DNA from: Epiperipatus broadwayi
Taxonomy: Eukaryota > Onychophora > Udeonychophora > Euonychophora > Peripatidae
Assembly (NCBI GenBank): GCA_028023455.1
Contig: JAQFVV010000012.1
Span: forward strand, 16,258,364 to 16,322,363
DNA length: 64,000 bases
Direction: 5' to 3'
This document shows, piece by piece, positions 24,643 through 36,480 of this stretch (position 1 is its first letter; each line of letters opens with the position of its first letter). The position numbers and the translations under genes were made by a program. Below the pieces are notes generated by a model. That model saw only the letters and a program-made list of their open reading frames with translations. It was not told the DNA's origin and ran no database searches.

Positions 24643-27600
24643 TGTTCCAGCCGTGTATAACGGCCATGCACAAAATGGTTGTTGCTGATAATTCAGCACA
24701 GCTAATCTTTAAAAAGGATTAGAATTTAATATAAAATCGATTAAATAGATTGTAATTAAAACACGTATAAATGTTTATATATATGAAGTAAAGAACTGGG
24801 TTTGGTCTATACTATATTCCCATTTTACCCACAGTACAAATGTATGTGTTGTATTATTAACGAATTTATCTTATAAAAAAAAGCTAAATAAAGAATAGTT
24901 TTAAGTTTGTGATGATTTTAGTTTAAGTTGGGAATATTTTTGTTTTATTTGTAATGTTCCGATATATGTATCCAGAAATGTTTGTTTTTTGATATTTTTA
25001 AATAAATGTTGTTGTTTTTTTTGAAGGAAAAAATATATATAATGTCAAATTTTATATTTTCATTATAAGGGATTTTGTTTTTAGTAATTATAAGGAAAAA
25101 CTTTTGATAAATTGGAATGTATTTTTTTTTTTTGTATATAAAAAGAACAAAAGATAGAAAGGAATGTTTTGTGGTAAATTGTTCTTTTGATCTGTTTTAA
25201 AGATAAAAATTAAAAGTGGGTCTTATCTAATGTAAAGAAGCATAATGGGTGCTCTAATTAATTAAGATGGAAAGTGCATAATTTCTATGATTAAGAAAGT
25301 ATACTTTGTAACAAATAAAATTAAGGAATGTATAAGGTATATTTTAAATGATTATAGGCAGATGCAATAGCTCGTAGAGGGGTAGTTTAATTGGCTGAAA
25401 GGGGACCATAGGTGCTATCTATTAGGTGGGGAAGGTCAGTCGCTCCTGAGCAGTCCAAGCAGGCAGACCATAGATTTTGGGAGAAAATCGAAGTTGCTTA
25501 TGAAGTCTAAGGAAGCAGTAAGATCCAATATTATATCACTGTGAAGAAATGCCTAGTAATAAAAATGGATTTTGAAACTCAACCAGATCCGATATTACAT
25601 TATCGTAAAGAAAGTCAAAGCCGAATTAAAAAGAAAGGTGTGAAGTGGTAATAAAATCAGTCGTGTTAAAACCAATCTACTGACAAGTATAACTATAAAT
25701 CTTCGAACAAGTACCTATTAGAGATGGCCATTATAGTTGTTCCAGTAAACAAAAAAACCATTGAGTACGTCACCAGCAGCAGTACACCACCAGTTCATCC
25801 CTGAAGCCCTATGATATCTTAAAAGAAGCCATCCAAGACCGGATAATCAAGGACTCCGATATGTGTAATGGAGAAGGAGGCCCTGTCCGCCCTATAGAGT
25901 AGTTCATGTGGTCCGCTCGAAGCCGAACTTTATAACAGTTGTAAATACATGAGTTTAAATCTCTCGATATTTTTTTATTATTCTATAACTCAGTAATGTT
26001 TTTCTTATATACTCGTAACTATAAACTTTTATATAATCTTTATATCACTTATATTATATAATTGTTGCATGCATGTCTCATTTAGATTCCCTACATGGAT
26101 CTCTTACCTCATAATCTTTTACTATGGTGAGACCTTACGTAGAGTATCCTTTAGCCATATTATTTCTTATTAGGCATCAGTTTATACGTTTAAAATAAAT
26201 AAACGTAGATGCGTCTCATGAATAAATATTTAAGCACCAAAACATAAAGATGAGTAAATATTAATAATTTATTGATCCTAGAAGTAATCAGTAGACATGC
26301 ATGCAAACTAGTGTTCTTTTTTTTATATTATTTTTAAATGGTTATAATACCGATATGAATTATGTTTCTATGTTGGGAAATTCACTGCATACATTTGTTT
26401 CTTAAACTATTAATTTTTAAGTGGGAAAAGGGATATAGGCCATATCCATTATGCAATTATTTTTTTTTAAATGACATTTTCTTTGTGTAAATCTTTTTTG
26501 TTAATAGATATTTAACCTAAGTACTATATATATATTTAATTATATAAAATCTTTAACCTAATAAAACATTTAAAAGTTATAACAAAGAGTAAATTTTTTT
26601 TTATTAAAAAAATAGTTTGCCACTCTTATTTGTTTAGTTCAAATTACTTATTCAATCATTAGCACGAAACCGGAGTTATTTCAAGCAAACGGGTCGAACC
26701 AATCATTAACCTGAGATAGGGAAAATAAATTATGAGCTAGATAGGGATAACTTATTGGGGAATTATATTGTCGCACATTTTATGTCCCGAACATATATAT
26801 ATATTGTAACCAGTTGGATTACATAGACACACTAATATAGTGTGTGTGCATAAATATATATGTAAAATTGAAAGGAAAACTAGAAATAAACACACAAAAA
26901 TTATAGTAGATATTTTCTACATTCATTGAAATAAAAAAATTAATAAATAATAACTCTGATTTAAAATAATATTTTATTGTTTATAAATTAAACTTTTAAA
27001 AGGTCTGAATAAATATAAATATTGTATTATTATTATTATTATTCTGATTGTGAAATGTAAAAACACAATATTGTTTTCAATTTTTTTTAATTAATTAAAC
27101 AGAGTTTTATCTATTAGAAATCCCCTAAGTAAATACATGTATATGTTTTAAAGGGATTAGAGAGCTAAAAATAAAAACTTTGTTTTCAATGAAGGTGTTG
27201 TTATCACCTCAGATAATTTTATAAAAAGGGCTGATAACAAACTAGCTCTAGTCTGGAGAGTGATTTTAAAGAGAACAGTTTGGCTGGCAGTTTTGTAAGA
27301 GTTAGCAGAAGAGCTACCTGTAAAGAGTTGGTATCTGTAGCAGAAAATGGCCATAGTAAAGCTAGCTGCAAGAATGGCTAGTATAATTATCAAGAGAACT
27401 GCCATGAGGATTTAAGAATGCAAGGAGTGGCTGCTCTACATTTCACTGGAGGAGTTTGAATTTACATGGAGGAAACGGGTCAAGATTCTTTGTAATTCAT
27501 AGCCTTAAAAGTGTTCTGGAAAACAGCTTGCTGACCTGAAGTTAAAAAAATCCAAATATAAGTGGAACTGACTACAGAAAGGAAAAAAGCCAACCATACC

Positions 27601-29666
27601 TGAATTATGTAATTTTTCCTGATTATGACAGTCACTAAAAACCAAACTTACCAAGAAAAATCTTCCAGTTTGCTGAAGAATTAATTAAACGTATACTGCG
27701 TCAGATAAAGGGGAGGAATACGGATAAACATATATACAGCTGGTGGTGAGTAGCGTTAGGAAGTTTTAAACAATTTCCTTAGTAAAATGACATTTTTATA
27801 ACTGCTAGAAATATATAAAACGATATTAGTTTAAAATCGTTTATTAAAGAAGAAAAAACTGTTTAAAGTTATATTTATAAATTAAAAAAAAAAAAAACTC
27901 CAAAGAAAGTTATAATTAATAATCAAGAAAAAGATTTCCAAAAATCTTTTAGACTAAAAAAAAAAAAAAAGAAAGACATTTTAAATCAATTAACTGTCAA
28001 AAATTTGGTATTTCTTATTTTAAAGAAAAAGATTATATTCAGCAAAGAGAATTAAATTGCGAAATAATCTTTAATAATTTTATTGTGATAAATACAAATG
28101 TTATGTATATAAATTAATGTTTCGCACGTATGTGCAAATTATATATACGTGTTTCAGTAAACCTAGTATGTAAAATGTATTTCATTTAACTGAAACTTCA
28201 ATCATTTATTGTATTTTATATAATTTAAGAATTTGATAATTATTTTGTAACAAGTCAAATAGGTTATGTCACGCACACACATGTGTGCGTATATATGTCA
28301 ATTGTATTGTAAATAATAATGCGTGTCAGATAGACACTTATGTGTAAAATTTAGATCATTTTTCTAAATTAAATGTTAATTCAAACGTGTTTATTTGGTA
28401 TCAAGCCACATGCCTGTGTGCTGAATGGGTTTTAAATAAACCTAATTTATTAATCATGTAACTCAATGTATACTTTTCAAAATCAGAACCCTTATAAGAC
28501 CTTAAATATCATTTATTTTTTTATTGTTATTAATAAACTTGTATTTAATTGTTAAAATTGTATTCCATCATCTCTTGTTCACATACAGTAATAGAGCTTT
28601 ATGTTCTCTGAGCTAGATTTCGGACACGGATAAATGGGGATGTGCTTAGTGCTTTGGGCATCCAGTGATGATCAATCATCATCCTGATTGGCACAAAAGA
28701 GGATACTCTTTAAAGCCCACGCACAATTATTTTTTTTATTTTACTTTAGTTATTAAAAATTTAATTTTATAGTTGGTCAGTACATTAATGGTACTAAGTG
28801 GCCAGAGCATTGATGATGATCAGCATGTTTTAAATGTCCCAGCATTGTTGTTCTATTTCTGATTATTGTGTATTTTAATGGATGAGCACTAAACTGGTGC
28901 ATCCAAGTTCTATTTATATAATTGCCCAAGCTGGCAAAGGCTCAATAGTTAGCCTGGTCTACAGAAAACCCATTTCCAATCCAGCCACAAGATGGACTGT
29001 TGATATGTTGTACTGATTTGTTTATTCCCATCAATGATGATGATGGATGATTATTTCCTACAAGTATTTACTTATACTGATATTTACTTTATAATGCTGG
29101 TTGATAATAATTATGCTTTAGTTGCTCTTCTGAGTTTGCTTTTGATCTCTCAATGTTCACAGAGATTTTGATCTCATACTCTTATAATTTAATTTTACTG
29201 GTGTTGATGTTTTTCCATCACTCCAGTTCAATTCCTTGTTCCTACCATTTCCTGAACCCCCATCCCGTTACAATATTTTCTTATGATATATAACTGGTCA
29301 TTTTATTTGCACACTCTCTCGGGAAGGAAAAGAGAGGGTCAACAAATCATTTCTTTGTAGGGTGGCGCTAAAGGCTAAATAAAAATATTTTAGTACTTTT
29401 AAAAGTGTGCAAATTAAAGGAGTGATCACCGTTAGTTAATCGGACTGGTGTGGTATGATATAATGGAAGGTTCCGATTGACCTCATTTTTTTGGGTTATA
29501 TCTCCTTCCTCTAGTACTTTTTTTGGGATATTTGCTTTTCATATTTAACTATCGATATCGCAAAAAAATTATTTCATCTCATTACATACGTCACTTTCAT
29601 ACTCGGTGCGTATGTGGGTCGAAAGATTTATAATACCGTAAAGAGTGAAATGGACAGACCGGTACA
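24643..29666 (+). repeat. E2 5' LTR, interrupted at 26805-29272
   Basis: Begins TGTTCCAGCCGTGTATAACG and ends GACCGGTACA. It aligns with the 3' LTR (32350-36476) apart from the 2468-bp insertion and indels. Because it is the 5' copy in plus orientation, any promoter would be here, but no confident TATA box or initiator could be singled out in such AT-rich sequence. Confidence 0.9.
26805..29272 (+). mobile_element. 2468-bp insertion with TGTAAC...GTTACA ends, probable solo LTR
   Basis: Inserted in the E2 5' LTR and flanked by ATAT (26801-26804 and 29273-29276). Removing it with one ATAT restores exactly the sequence of the 3' LTR near 36065. Ends TGTAACCAG and CCCGTTACA have the TG...CA form, and size and duplication length fit the other solo LTRs here. 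A TIR transposon is less likely because inverted similarity stops after six bases. A minus-strand 82-codon frame (27405-27157) starts with a hydrophobic segment (AVLLIIILAILAASF); no homologue is recognised and it is not accepted as a gene. An (ATT)n run lies near 27026. Confidence 0.75.
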
Positions 29667-29670
29667 GAAA

Positions 29671-29683
29671 TGGAGCGCCAACG
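29671..29683 (+). promoter_or_regulatory. Candidate E2 primer-binding site
   Basis: TGGAGCGCCAACG begins four bases after the 5' LTR. It starts with the TGG that pairs with the CCA end of a tRNA primer. Its complement, CGTTGGCGCTCCA, is a plausible tRNA 3' acceptor end; the isotype was not determined. It fixes the plus-strand orientation of E2. Confidence 0.6.
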
Positions 29684-30344
29684 TATTTTAAAGAGAAAAT
29701 CCGGTATAGAAAATGGCCTCAATATCGTTTAAAGATAAAAGCGATACAGTAAATGGCCACACATGAGAGTCACAAACCAATATTATAGCGTTTACAAAAA
29801 TCTATTGATTTTCTTTTCTTAATAAAAGAAAAGTAACGTAAATATAAAAGTAATGTTAGCAAAAATATATATATATATTATTTTCATTATATTAAAACCT
29901 ATTGAAGAACTAAGTTAAGTAAAAAAGAGGGCATTGTGTAAATAATATACGGCTTTAATTATTTAGTTAAAAATTTTTTTTTTCGAGTGAGAGTTTATTA
30001 TCATGAATAAAATAAATGTATGAACAGAAATTAAAGGAATAATTCTGTCATTGTTAGGGCATATAAGTAGAACGGGGCATTTGAAATTTTTTTTTATATA
30101 TTATTACATGTGAGAGCAAATTGTCTATAGAAATCAGAAAAATGTACTTGAAGAAAAGGACGATTAGTAGGGGATAACGTAATGCGTGGTGTTATGCGTA
30201 TTTACTATATGAAATTAAATAGAATATTTTTTGTGAATTGAGTTAATAAACATTAGCATAAACATAGTGAAATAAGATAGAATACTTTGAGTTTTAAGAA
30301 ATAAAATAAAACAATAAATGCTTATGAGAGCAGGGAAAATCAAA

Positions 30345-31576
30345 ATGGAACAAACAATAAACTGCGAAACACCAGTAAATCAGCCTGAAGACTAGGAAGT
30401 GGATGATCAGAAAAGTGAACTAGGGAAGGAAAGAGAATGCTTAAAGGAGATGATGGAAGAATTCACAAACATTGTGAAAAAGGAAATGGCTAAAATGTCA
30501 AAAGAAGTAGAAAGATGGAGAACAGAGAAGGCTAAACAAGAGGAAGATATCTTTAAGAAAATAAAGAAAGTACGAAGCGAATTAGTACGGGAAACAATTT
30601 AAGATTTCAAAAGTTGAAAATGAAATATGATAAATCTAAACAAAATAAGGGGGGTGAGATAGAAGCAATAGACTCAGCTAAGTTAGGGCCAGAAGAGACA
30701 AAGCAGGACACAGAAATGAAGGACAAACAAAATAGGATGGTTGAAAGTGTTAAAAAGGAACAAGACAACCATATTGTGAATCGTGGAGATCATCTTGATG
30801 TTCCAGTAGAAAAGACCGATGGAAATGATCCGCTGCCACAACCAAATATAAACCAATTTTTAAAAATCCGTATATTCGAAGGAAAAATGGGGGAGGCTCC
30901 AGTGGATCATATAAGAAGTCTGGAAAATTACTTTCGTATAAATAAAGTTAATGAAATCGGTAAATTGGCTATTGCCAGTGCTCATCTTAATGGAGACGCA
31001 TTAGCTTGGTGGGAGTCTTTATTTTGTCACCCTCTAACCTTCAATCAATATAAGGATATGATTATTAGAAATTTCTGGAGCCCAGAGCATCAGGAGACCA
31101 TCCTGTATCAAATAATGCAAAAAAAATACAAGAGTAGCACGAGCGAAAACTACTCACAATTTTTTCGTAGGCAAGCAGCCAAATTAAAAATTTAAACGGT
31201 TGCCAAACATCGGAGGGTCAGATTATTAGAATAATTAGACATAATTTTCCTTTCCGAATAAAACAAATATTATTGACAGCAAATTTAAACACGATGGAAC
31301 AGATGGCAGAGTTATTAAATGCGTTGGACGTGAACCAAATGGACAAACCCTCCAGATAAAGTCAGAGAAAATCCGCGTATTAGCTCAGTAATATGGGACA
31401 GTGATGATGATGATCAAAAGGAAGGACATAGAAAAGCAAAGCCCAGAAATTGGAATTCAGAAACGAATGTCAAATATAATGAAAGTCACGTAAATAACCA
31501 GGGAAAAAAATATGGAAAAGGTAGGGGATATAGGCCAGTTTCGCCTAAGCCTGGAGGGAGTAAAAATAAATATTAA
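30345..31576 (+). pseudogene. E2 gag-like capsid gene, nearly complete but frameshifted
   Basis: The most complete gag in the window, about 400 codons. From an ATG at 30345 an in-frame TAG occurs after 16 codons. A Lys/Glu-rich, probably coiled-coil region runs to a stop at 30600. After a frame change, an acidic-basic linker (30614 on) leads to the capsid domain with IRIFEGKMGE, LNGDALAWWESL and FWSPEHQETIL. A second shift near 31190 continues the capsid C-terminal part (IIRHNFPFRIKQILL, MAELLNALDV), and a third near 31355 restores the first capsid frame. The tail is Gly/Arg/Lys-rich (GKGRGYRPVSPKPGG) and ends at 31576. There is no CCHC knuckle; the basic tail may bind RNA instead. Its homology to the E1 gag is clear. 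Capsid forms the particle; pol would have to come from a partner element. Confidence 0.8.
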
Positions 31577-32335
31577 ATAACTAGCAGTTGTAGTTTAAGT
31601 GAGCATATTGTTTAGAAGTGGATGTGTGGATTTTATGGGTTTTTTTGTCAAGCATTGCGTGTGAGGTTTGGATTATATCAGTTTACTCATGTTCTATTGG
31701 GAGACGGTGAGAGTTTGGAGGGTTGGCTGGAGATCTATACGTAGTTTGTAATTTTGTGGCGTTATGTCAGCGTATGTACTCTGTCACTAGTGCGGGGGGT
31801 AATGTTTTTCTGAGAAAAGGGAAAAAGTTTTTTTTCCCCTCTCGGAGACCCTCAACCTTGCAATGCAAGAAGACCCTGTAAGCCTCCAAAGAAATGAGCG
31901 TGGGTGCATTCATTAAGGTTATATATATTTTTGTAAAACTCTTCGTAAATAGAGTTAATTTCTTCATTATCTAAAATGCAAAAAGATCCTGTAAGTCTCC
32001 AATAGTATGAGCATGGATGCTTTTATTTAGATATTACGGTACTTTACATACGTTGTTCGTCACAGAGTTCTGGATGAAGTAGGAATCTGTAGGCCGATGC
32101 TCTGGGTCTCTCATTTTCTCGAGATAGCATGCGGAGGGACGATGTAGTCTGGGCCATGCATAGTGGTGTTTGAAGGGCTATAGGTTTACATTGCTGCCGA
32201 AGGAACGGTATAACTTTCCTGATAAAACTCATAATATATAAATGTTGAATTTACAATGTAAATAATTAAATAAGATATTAAAATAATTAAATCAGACAAT
32301 TAAAAAAGAATGGTTTCCTTTTTAACAGTCTCATC
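31577..32335 (+). other. E2 3' untranslated region with a diverged tandem duplication
   Basis: No pol coding is seen between gag and the polypurine tract. Two related segments follow each other: about 31863-31928 (GCAATGCAAGAAGACCCTGT, AAGCCTCC, GAGCGTGGGTGC) and about 31975-32040 (AAATGCAAAAAGATCCTGTA, AGTCTCC, GAGCATGGATGC). An imperfect purine/pyrimidine hairpin (GAAAAGGGAAAAAG with TTTTTCCCCTCTC) lies at about 31812-31841. Minus-strand frames here are chance. Confidence 0.6.
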
Positions 32336-32349
32336 AGGGACGGGGGTAT
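32336..32349 (+). promoter_or_regulatory. E2 polypurine tract
   Basis: AGGGACGGGGGTAT directly precedes the 3' LTR. This G-rich run in an AT-rich region is at the position of the plus-strand primer for reverse transcription, and it agrees with the orientation given by the primer-binding site and gag. Confidence 0.7.
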
Positions 32350-35300
32350 TGTGCCAGACCGTGTATAACAGCCATGTACAAAATGGCTGTTGCTGACAAT
32401 TCACCACAGTTAATCTTTAAAAAGGATTAGAATTTAATATAAAATCGATTAAATAGATCATAATTAAAACACGTATAAATGTTTATATATGTGAAGTAAA
32501 TAACTAGGTTTGGTCTATACTATATTCCCAGTTCACCCACAGTACAAATGGATGTGTTGTATTATTAACGAATTTATCTTATAAGAAAAAGCTACATAAA
32601 GAATAGTTTTAAGTTTGTGATGATTTTAGTTTATGTTGGGAACATTTTTGTTTTATTTGTAATGTTCCGATACGTATCCAGTAATGTTTGTTTTTTGATA
32701 TTTTTAAATAAATCTTTTTTTTTTTGAAGAAAAAAATATATATAATGTCAAATTTTATATTTTCATTATGAGAGATTTTGTTTTTAGTAATTATAAGGAA
32801 AAACTTTTGATAAATTGGAATGTATTTTTTTATTGTATATAAAAAGAACAAAAGACAAAAATGAATGTTTTGTGGTAAAGGAAAATTTGTTCTTTTGATC
32901 TGTTTCAAAGATAAAAATTAAAAGTGGGTTTTATCTAATGTAAAGAAGCATAATGGGGTGCTCTAATTAAGATGGAAACTGTATAATTTCTATGATTAAG
33001 AAAGCATACTTTGTAACAAATAAAATTAAGGAATGTATAAGGTATATTTTAAATGATTATAGGCTGTTGCAATAGCTCTTAGGGGGGTAGTTTAATTGGC
33101 TGAAAGGGGACCATAGGTGCTATCTATTAGGTGGTCAGTCGCTACTGAGCAGTCCAAGCAGGCAGACCGTAGACTTTGGAAAAAAAAAAACAACTAAAAA
33201 TCACTCATGATCAGTTCAAGGAGGCAGACCGTAGATTTTGGGAGAAAATCAAAGTTGCTTATAAGCAGTCTAAGGAAGCAGTAAGATCCAATATTATATC
33301 ACCATGAAGAAATACCTAGTAATAAAAATGGATTTTGAAACTCAACTAGATCCGATATTACATTATCGTAAAGAAAGTCAAAGCCGAATTAAAAAGAAAG
33401 GTGTGAAAGTGGTAATAAAATCAGTCATGTTAAAACCAATCTACTGACAAGAAGTATAACTATAAATCTTCGAACAAGTACCTATTAGAGATGGCCGTTA
33501 TAGTTGTTCCAGTAAACAAAAAAACCATGGAGTAGGTCACCAGCATCAATACACCGCCAGTTCATCCCTGAAGCCCTACGATGTCTTAAAAGAAGCCACC
33601 CAAGACCTGATAACAAGGACTCTTTGATATGTGTAATGGAGAAGGAAGCCCTGTCCGCCCTATAGCGTAGTTTGTGTGGTCCGCTCAAAGCCGAACTTTA
33701 TAACAATTGTAAATACAGATGAGTTTAAATCTCTTGATATTTATTTATTCATTTTTTTTATTATTCTATAACTCAGTAATGTTTTTCTTATATACTTGTA
33801 ACTATAAACTTTTATGTAATCTTTATCTCACTTATATTATATCCCTTAGAGGCCTGAACGGCCATTTTGAATTCCCAGAAAAAATTACAGGACATACAAT
33901 TTTAAATGAAATGTCTAATTTATTACAATAAATAAAAAAATATATATACATTTTTATAAAGTGCAAATATGAAAGAATGTAATAAAGCTGATAAAGTAGT
34001 CATTACCACAAAAAAAATAATAAAAAAAAAGGATATTTTTCACATTTTAAAAATTTTTATTTTTATATTGGTTCACAAACTCTCAATTTTGAAATGTATA
34101 ACCTAAAATTACAATTTCATAGACAGCTTCATCACATTCGTCATAAAATGCAGAAAAAAAAAAAAATAACATGACCTACCTGAGTTACAGTTTGTTGGAG
34201 TAATGTGGCAAAAGGTGACAATTTCAGTTTCGCTTTTTTACTAACCAGCCTATATGTTCAATTTTTGCAAGCAGTTGTTTTTCTAGGCCCTCTATGCGGG
34301 ATATCTATTAGAAATGCAAGGTTTTAGTGTGGATCAAAAAAAAAATAACAGTAATAACTTTAGTAAAGTGTATGTTATGGGGGTAAAAAATACTTACTAT
34401 ATTATTGGAATATCATGGGAGAAAGGGCGAGCTAAATTATGCATTATTTCATAGGAGACCATAATAGCAAAGTATGCTTCAAAGTAATTAAAAACTTATC
34501 TACAATGAAATGAATAAAAACAGTAAATAAAATAAAATAAATAACCCAAAGGAATTACAAGCAATTATTATATATCAGTGGGAGATGATGATGATGACTG
34601 TTGATTCAGCATTGGGAGGCATTGTAAATTATTTAGAATACCAAAAAATCGATCTCGGGTTATAACTCTAGCAAGTTAGCAAGTACCGGTTGATGCAAAT
34701 ATTCATTTTTAGACCAAATAAATTTTAGTTTTGGTATGCGTGATATAGTACAAACATGAATAATCATACCAAAAAATGCATTCAACTCAGCGGGTGACAG
34801 ACCAACCTACTTCGGTAATGCCTTCCACTCTGAAACATACCTATTGCTTTCAGTGCAAATATATAATTTTGTATAAAAAATAAATGAAATAGATCAGCTG
34901 CAAATATATAATTTTGTATAAAAAATAAATAAAATAGATCAGGAATTGAATACTCACGGCTAATGGTGAAATATGACGAAACCTCAGAATCAAACACAAA
35001 CAAAAAAGTCTTCGTCAGAATCAATCAAAATTACGTTCAGCGGCGAAAGAAGCCATTTGTGCGGTTATTTTGTTTATACGTTGATAAAATCTAGAAAGAT
35101 AAAAAAAATTATAAAATTTTAATAACGTACTTTACAAAAATTGCTATAAAAAATCTAATTTTCATCGCACAGAAAAAATTTTTAGACGTACAAAAAGATA
35201 GAAAAATGGCGGAGAGAAAGAAAAAAAACCCGTAACTGTGACGTATACGGTTTGCACGCTATTGCGGTCGAAAATGAAAACTTTTTTTAATGCGGAAAAA

Positions 35301-36476
35301 GCGGTTTTCGGTCTCTAAGGGATATAATAGTTGCATGCATGTCTCATTTAGATTCCCTACATGGATAATCTCTTATCTCATAATCTTTTACTATGGTGAT
35401 ACCTTACGTAGAGTATCCTTTAGCCATATTATTTCTTATTATGCATCAGTTTATACGTTTAAAATAAATAAACGTAGATGCGTCTCATGAATAAATGTTT
35501 AAGCACCAAAACATAAAAATGCATAAATATTAATAATTTATTGATCCTAGAAGTAATCAGTAGACATGCATGCAAACTAGTGTGTTCTTTTTTTTTATTA
35601 TTTTTAAAAGGTTTTAATACCAATATGAATTATGTTTCTTCGTTGGGAAATTCATTGCATACATTTGTTTCTTAAACTATTAATTTTTAAGTGGGGAAAG
35701 GGATATAGGCCACATCCATTATGCAATTATTATTTTTAAAATGACATTTTCTTTGTGTAAATCTTTTTTGTAAGTAGATGTTTAACCTAAGTACTATATA
35801 TATATTTAATTATATAAAATCTTTAACCTAATAAAACATTTAAAAGTTATAAAAAAGAATAATTTTTTTTTTATTAAAAAAATAGTTTGCCACTCTTATT
35901 TGTTTAGTTCAAATTACTTATTCAATCATTAGCACGTAACCGGAGTTATTTCAAGCAATCAGGTCCAACCAATCATTAATCTGAGATAGGAAAAATAAAT
36001 TATGAGCTAGATAGGAATAACTTACCGGGGGGTTATATTGTCACACATTTTATGTCCCGAACATATATATATATTTTCTTATGATATATAACTGTGGTCA
36101 TTTTATTTGCACCCTCTCTCGGGAAGAAAAAGGGAGGGTCAACAATACATTTCTTTGCCGGGGGTGGCGCTAAAGGCTAAATAAAAATATTTTAGTACTT
36201 TTAAAGGTGTGTAAATTAAAGGAGTGACCACCGTTAGTTAATCAGACTAGTGTGGGATGATATAACAGGGAAGGTTCCGATTGACCTCATTTTTATGGGT
36301 TATATCTCCTTCCTCTAGTACTTTTTTGGGATATTTGCTTTTCATATTTAACCATCAATATCGCAAGGGAATTATTATTATTATTTCATCTCATTACATG
36401 TCACTTTCATGCTCAGTGCGTATGTGGGTCAAAAGATTTATAAGACCGTAAAGGGTGAGATGGACGGACCAGTACA
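32350..36476 (+). repeat. E2 3' LTR, interrupted at 33843-35321
   Basis: Begins TGTGCCAGACCGTGTATAAC and ends GGACCAGTACA. It aligns with the 5' LTR except for a 1479-bp transposon and a local duplication near 33165-33250, where the GGCAGACCGTAGA segment occurs twice. It differs from the 5' LTR at many scattered positions, so the element is not a very recent insertion. Confidence 0.9.
33839..35325. mobile_element. 1479-bp TIR transposon of uncertain superfamily with ATAT duplication
   Basis: The element at 33843-35321 begins CCCTTAGAGGCC and ends GGTCTCTAAGGG, an inverted repeat matching at 11 of 12 positions. ATAT flanks it on both sides (33839-33842 and 35322-35325). Removing element and one ATAT restores the E2 5' LTR sequence near 26050 (TTATATTATATAATTGTTGC). 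Subterminal GGCCATTTT and AAAATGGC are also inverted. The ends superficially resemble piggyBac (CCC...), but piggyBac requires TTAA. A 4-bp ATAT duplication with this end is not one I can assign; Sola or an undescribed group are possibilities. No transposase was found, so it is non-autonomous. It contains a 2x tandem repeat of about 60 bp near 34845-34940. Confidence 0.85.
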
Positions 36477-36480
36477 ATAT

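Larger units (their letters stand above)
24643..36476 (+). mobile_element. E2: gag-only LTR retroelement with giant LTRs, nested in E1
   Basis: A complete plus-strand element flanked by ATAT on both sides (24639-24642 and 36477-36480), inserted in E1's 5' LTR. The intact site is in E1's other LTR at about 19145. LTRs start TGTTCCAG or TGTGCCAG and end CCGGTACA or CCAGTACA. The internal region (29667-32349, about 2.7 kb) has a primer-binding-site-like TGGAGCGCCAACG, one gag gene and a polypurine tract. I see no protease, reverse transcriptase, RNase H or integrase. The LTRs are about 2.55 and 2.64 kb after subtracting their insertions, so each is as long as the internal region. The layout matches the TR-GAG class of non-autonomous elements known from plants. 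Confidence 0.85.

Noticed and set aside
27157-27405. 82-codon ORF with a hydrophobic N-terminus as an envelope or membrane protein
   Set aside because: No cleavage, cysteine or fusion features, no neighbouring gag or pol frame, and it is within a probable solo LTR.
33843-35321. Assignment of the CCCTTAGAG element to piggyBac
   Set aside because: The duplication is ATAT, proven by the empty sister LTR, whereas piggyBac inserts at TTAA.
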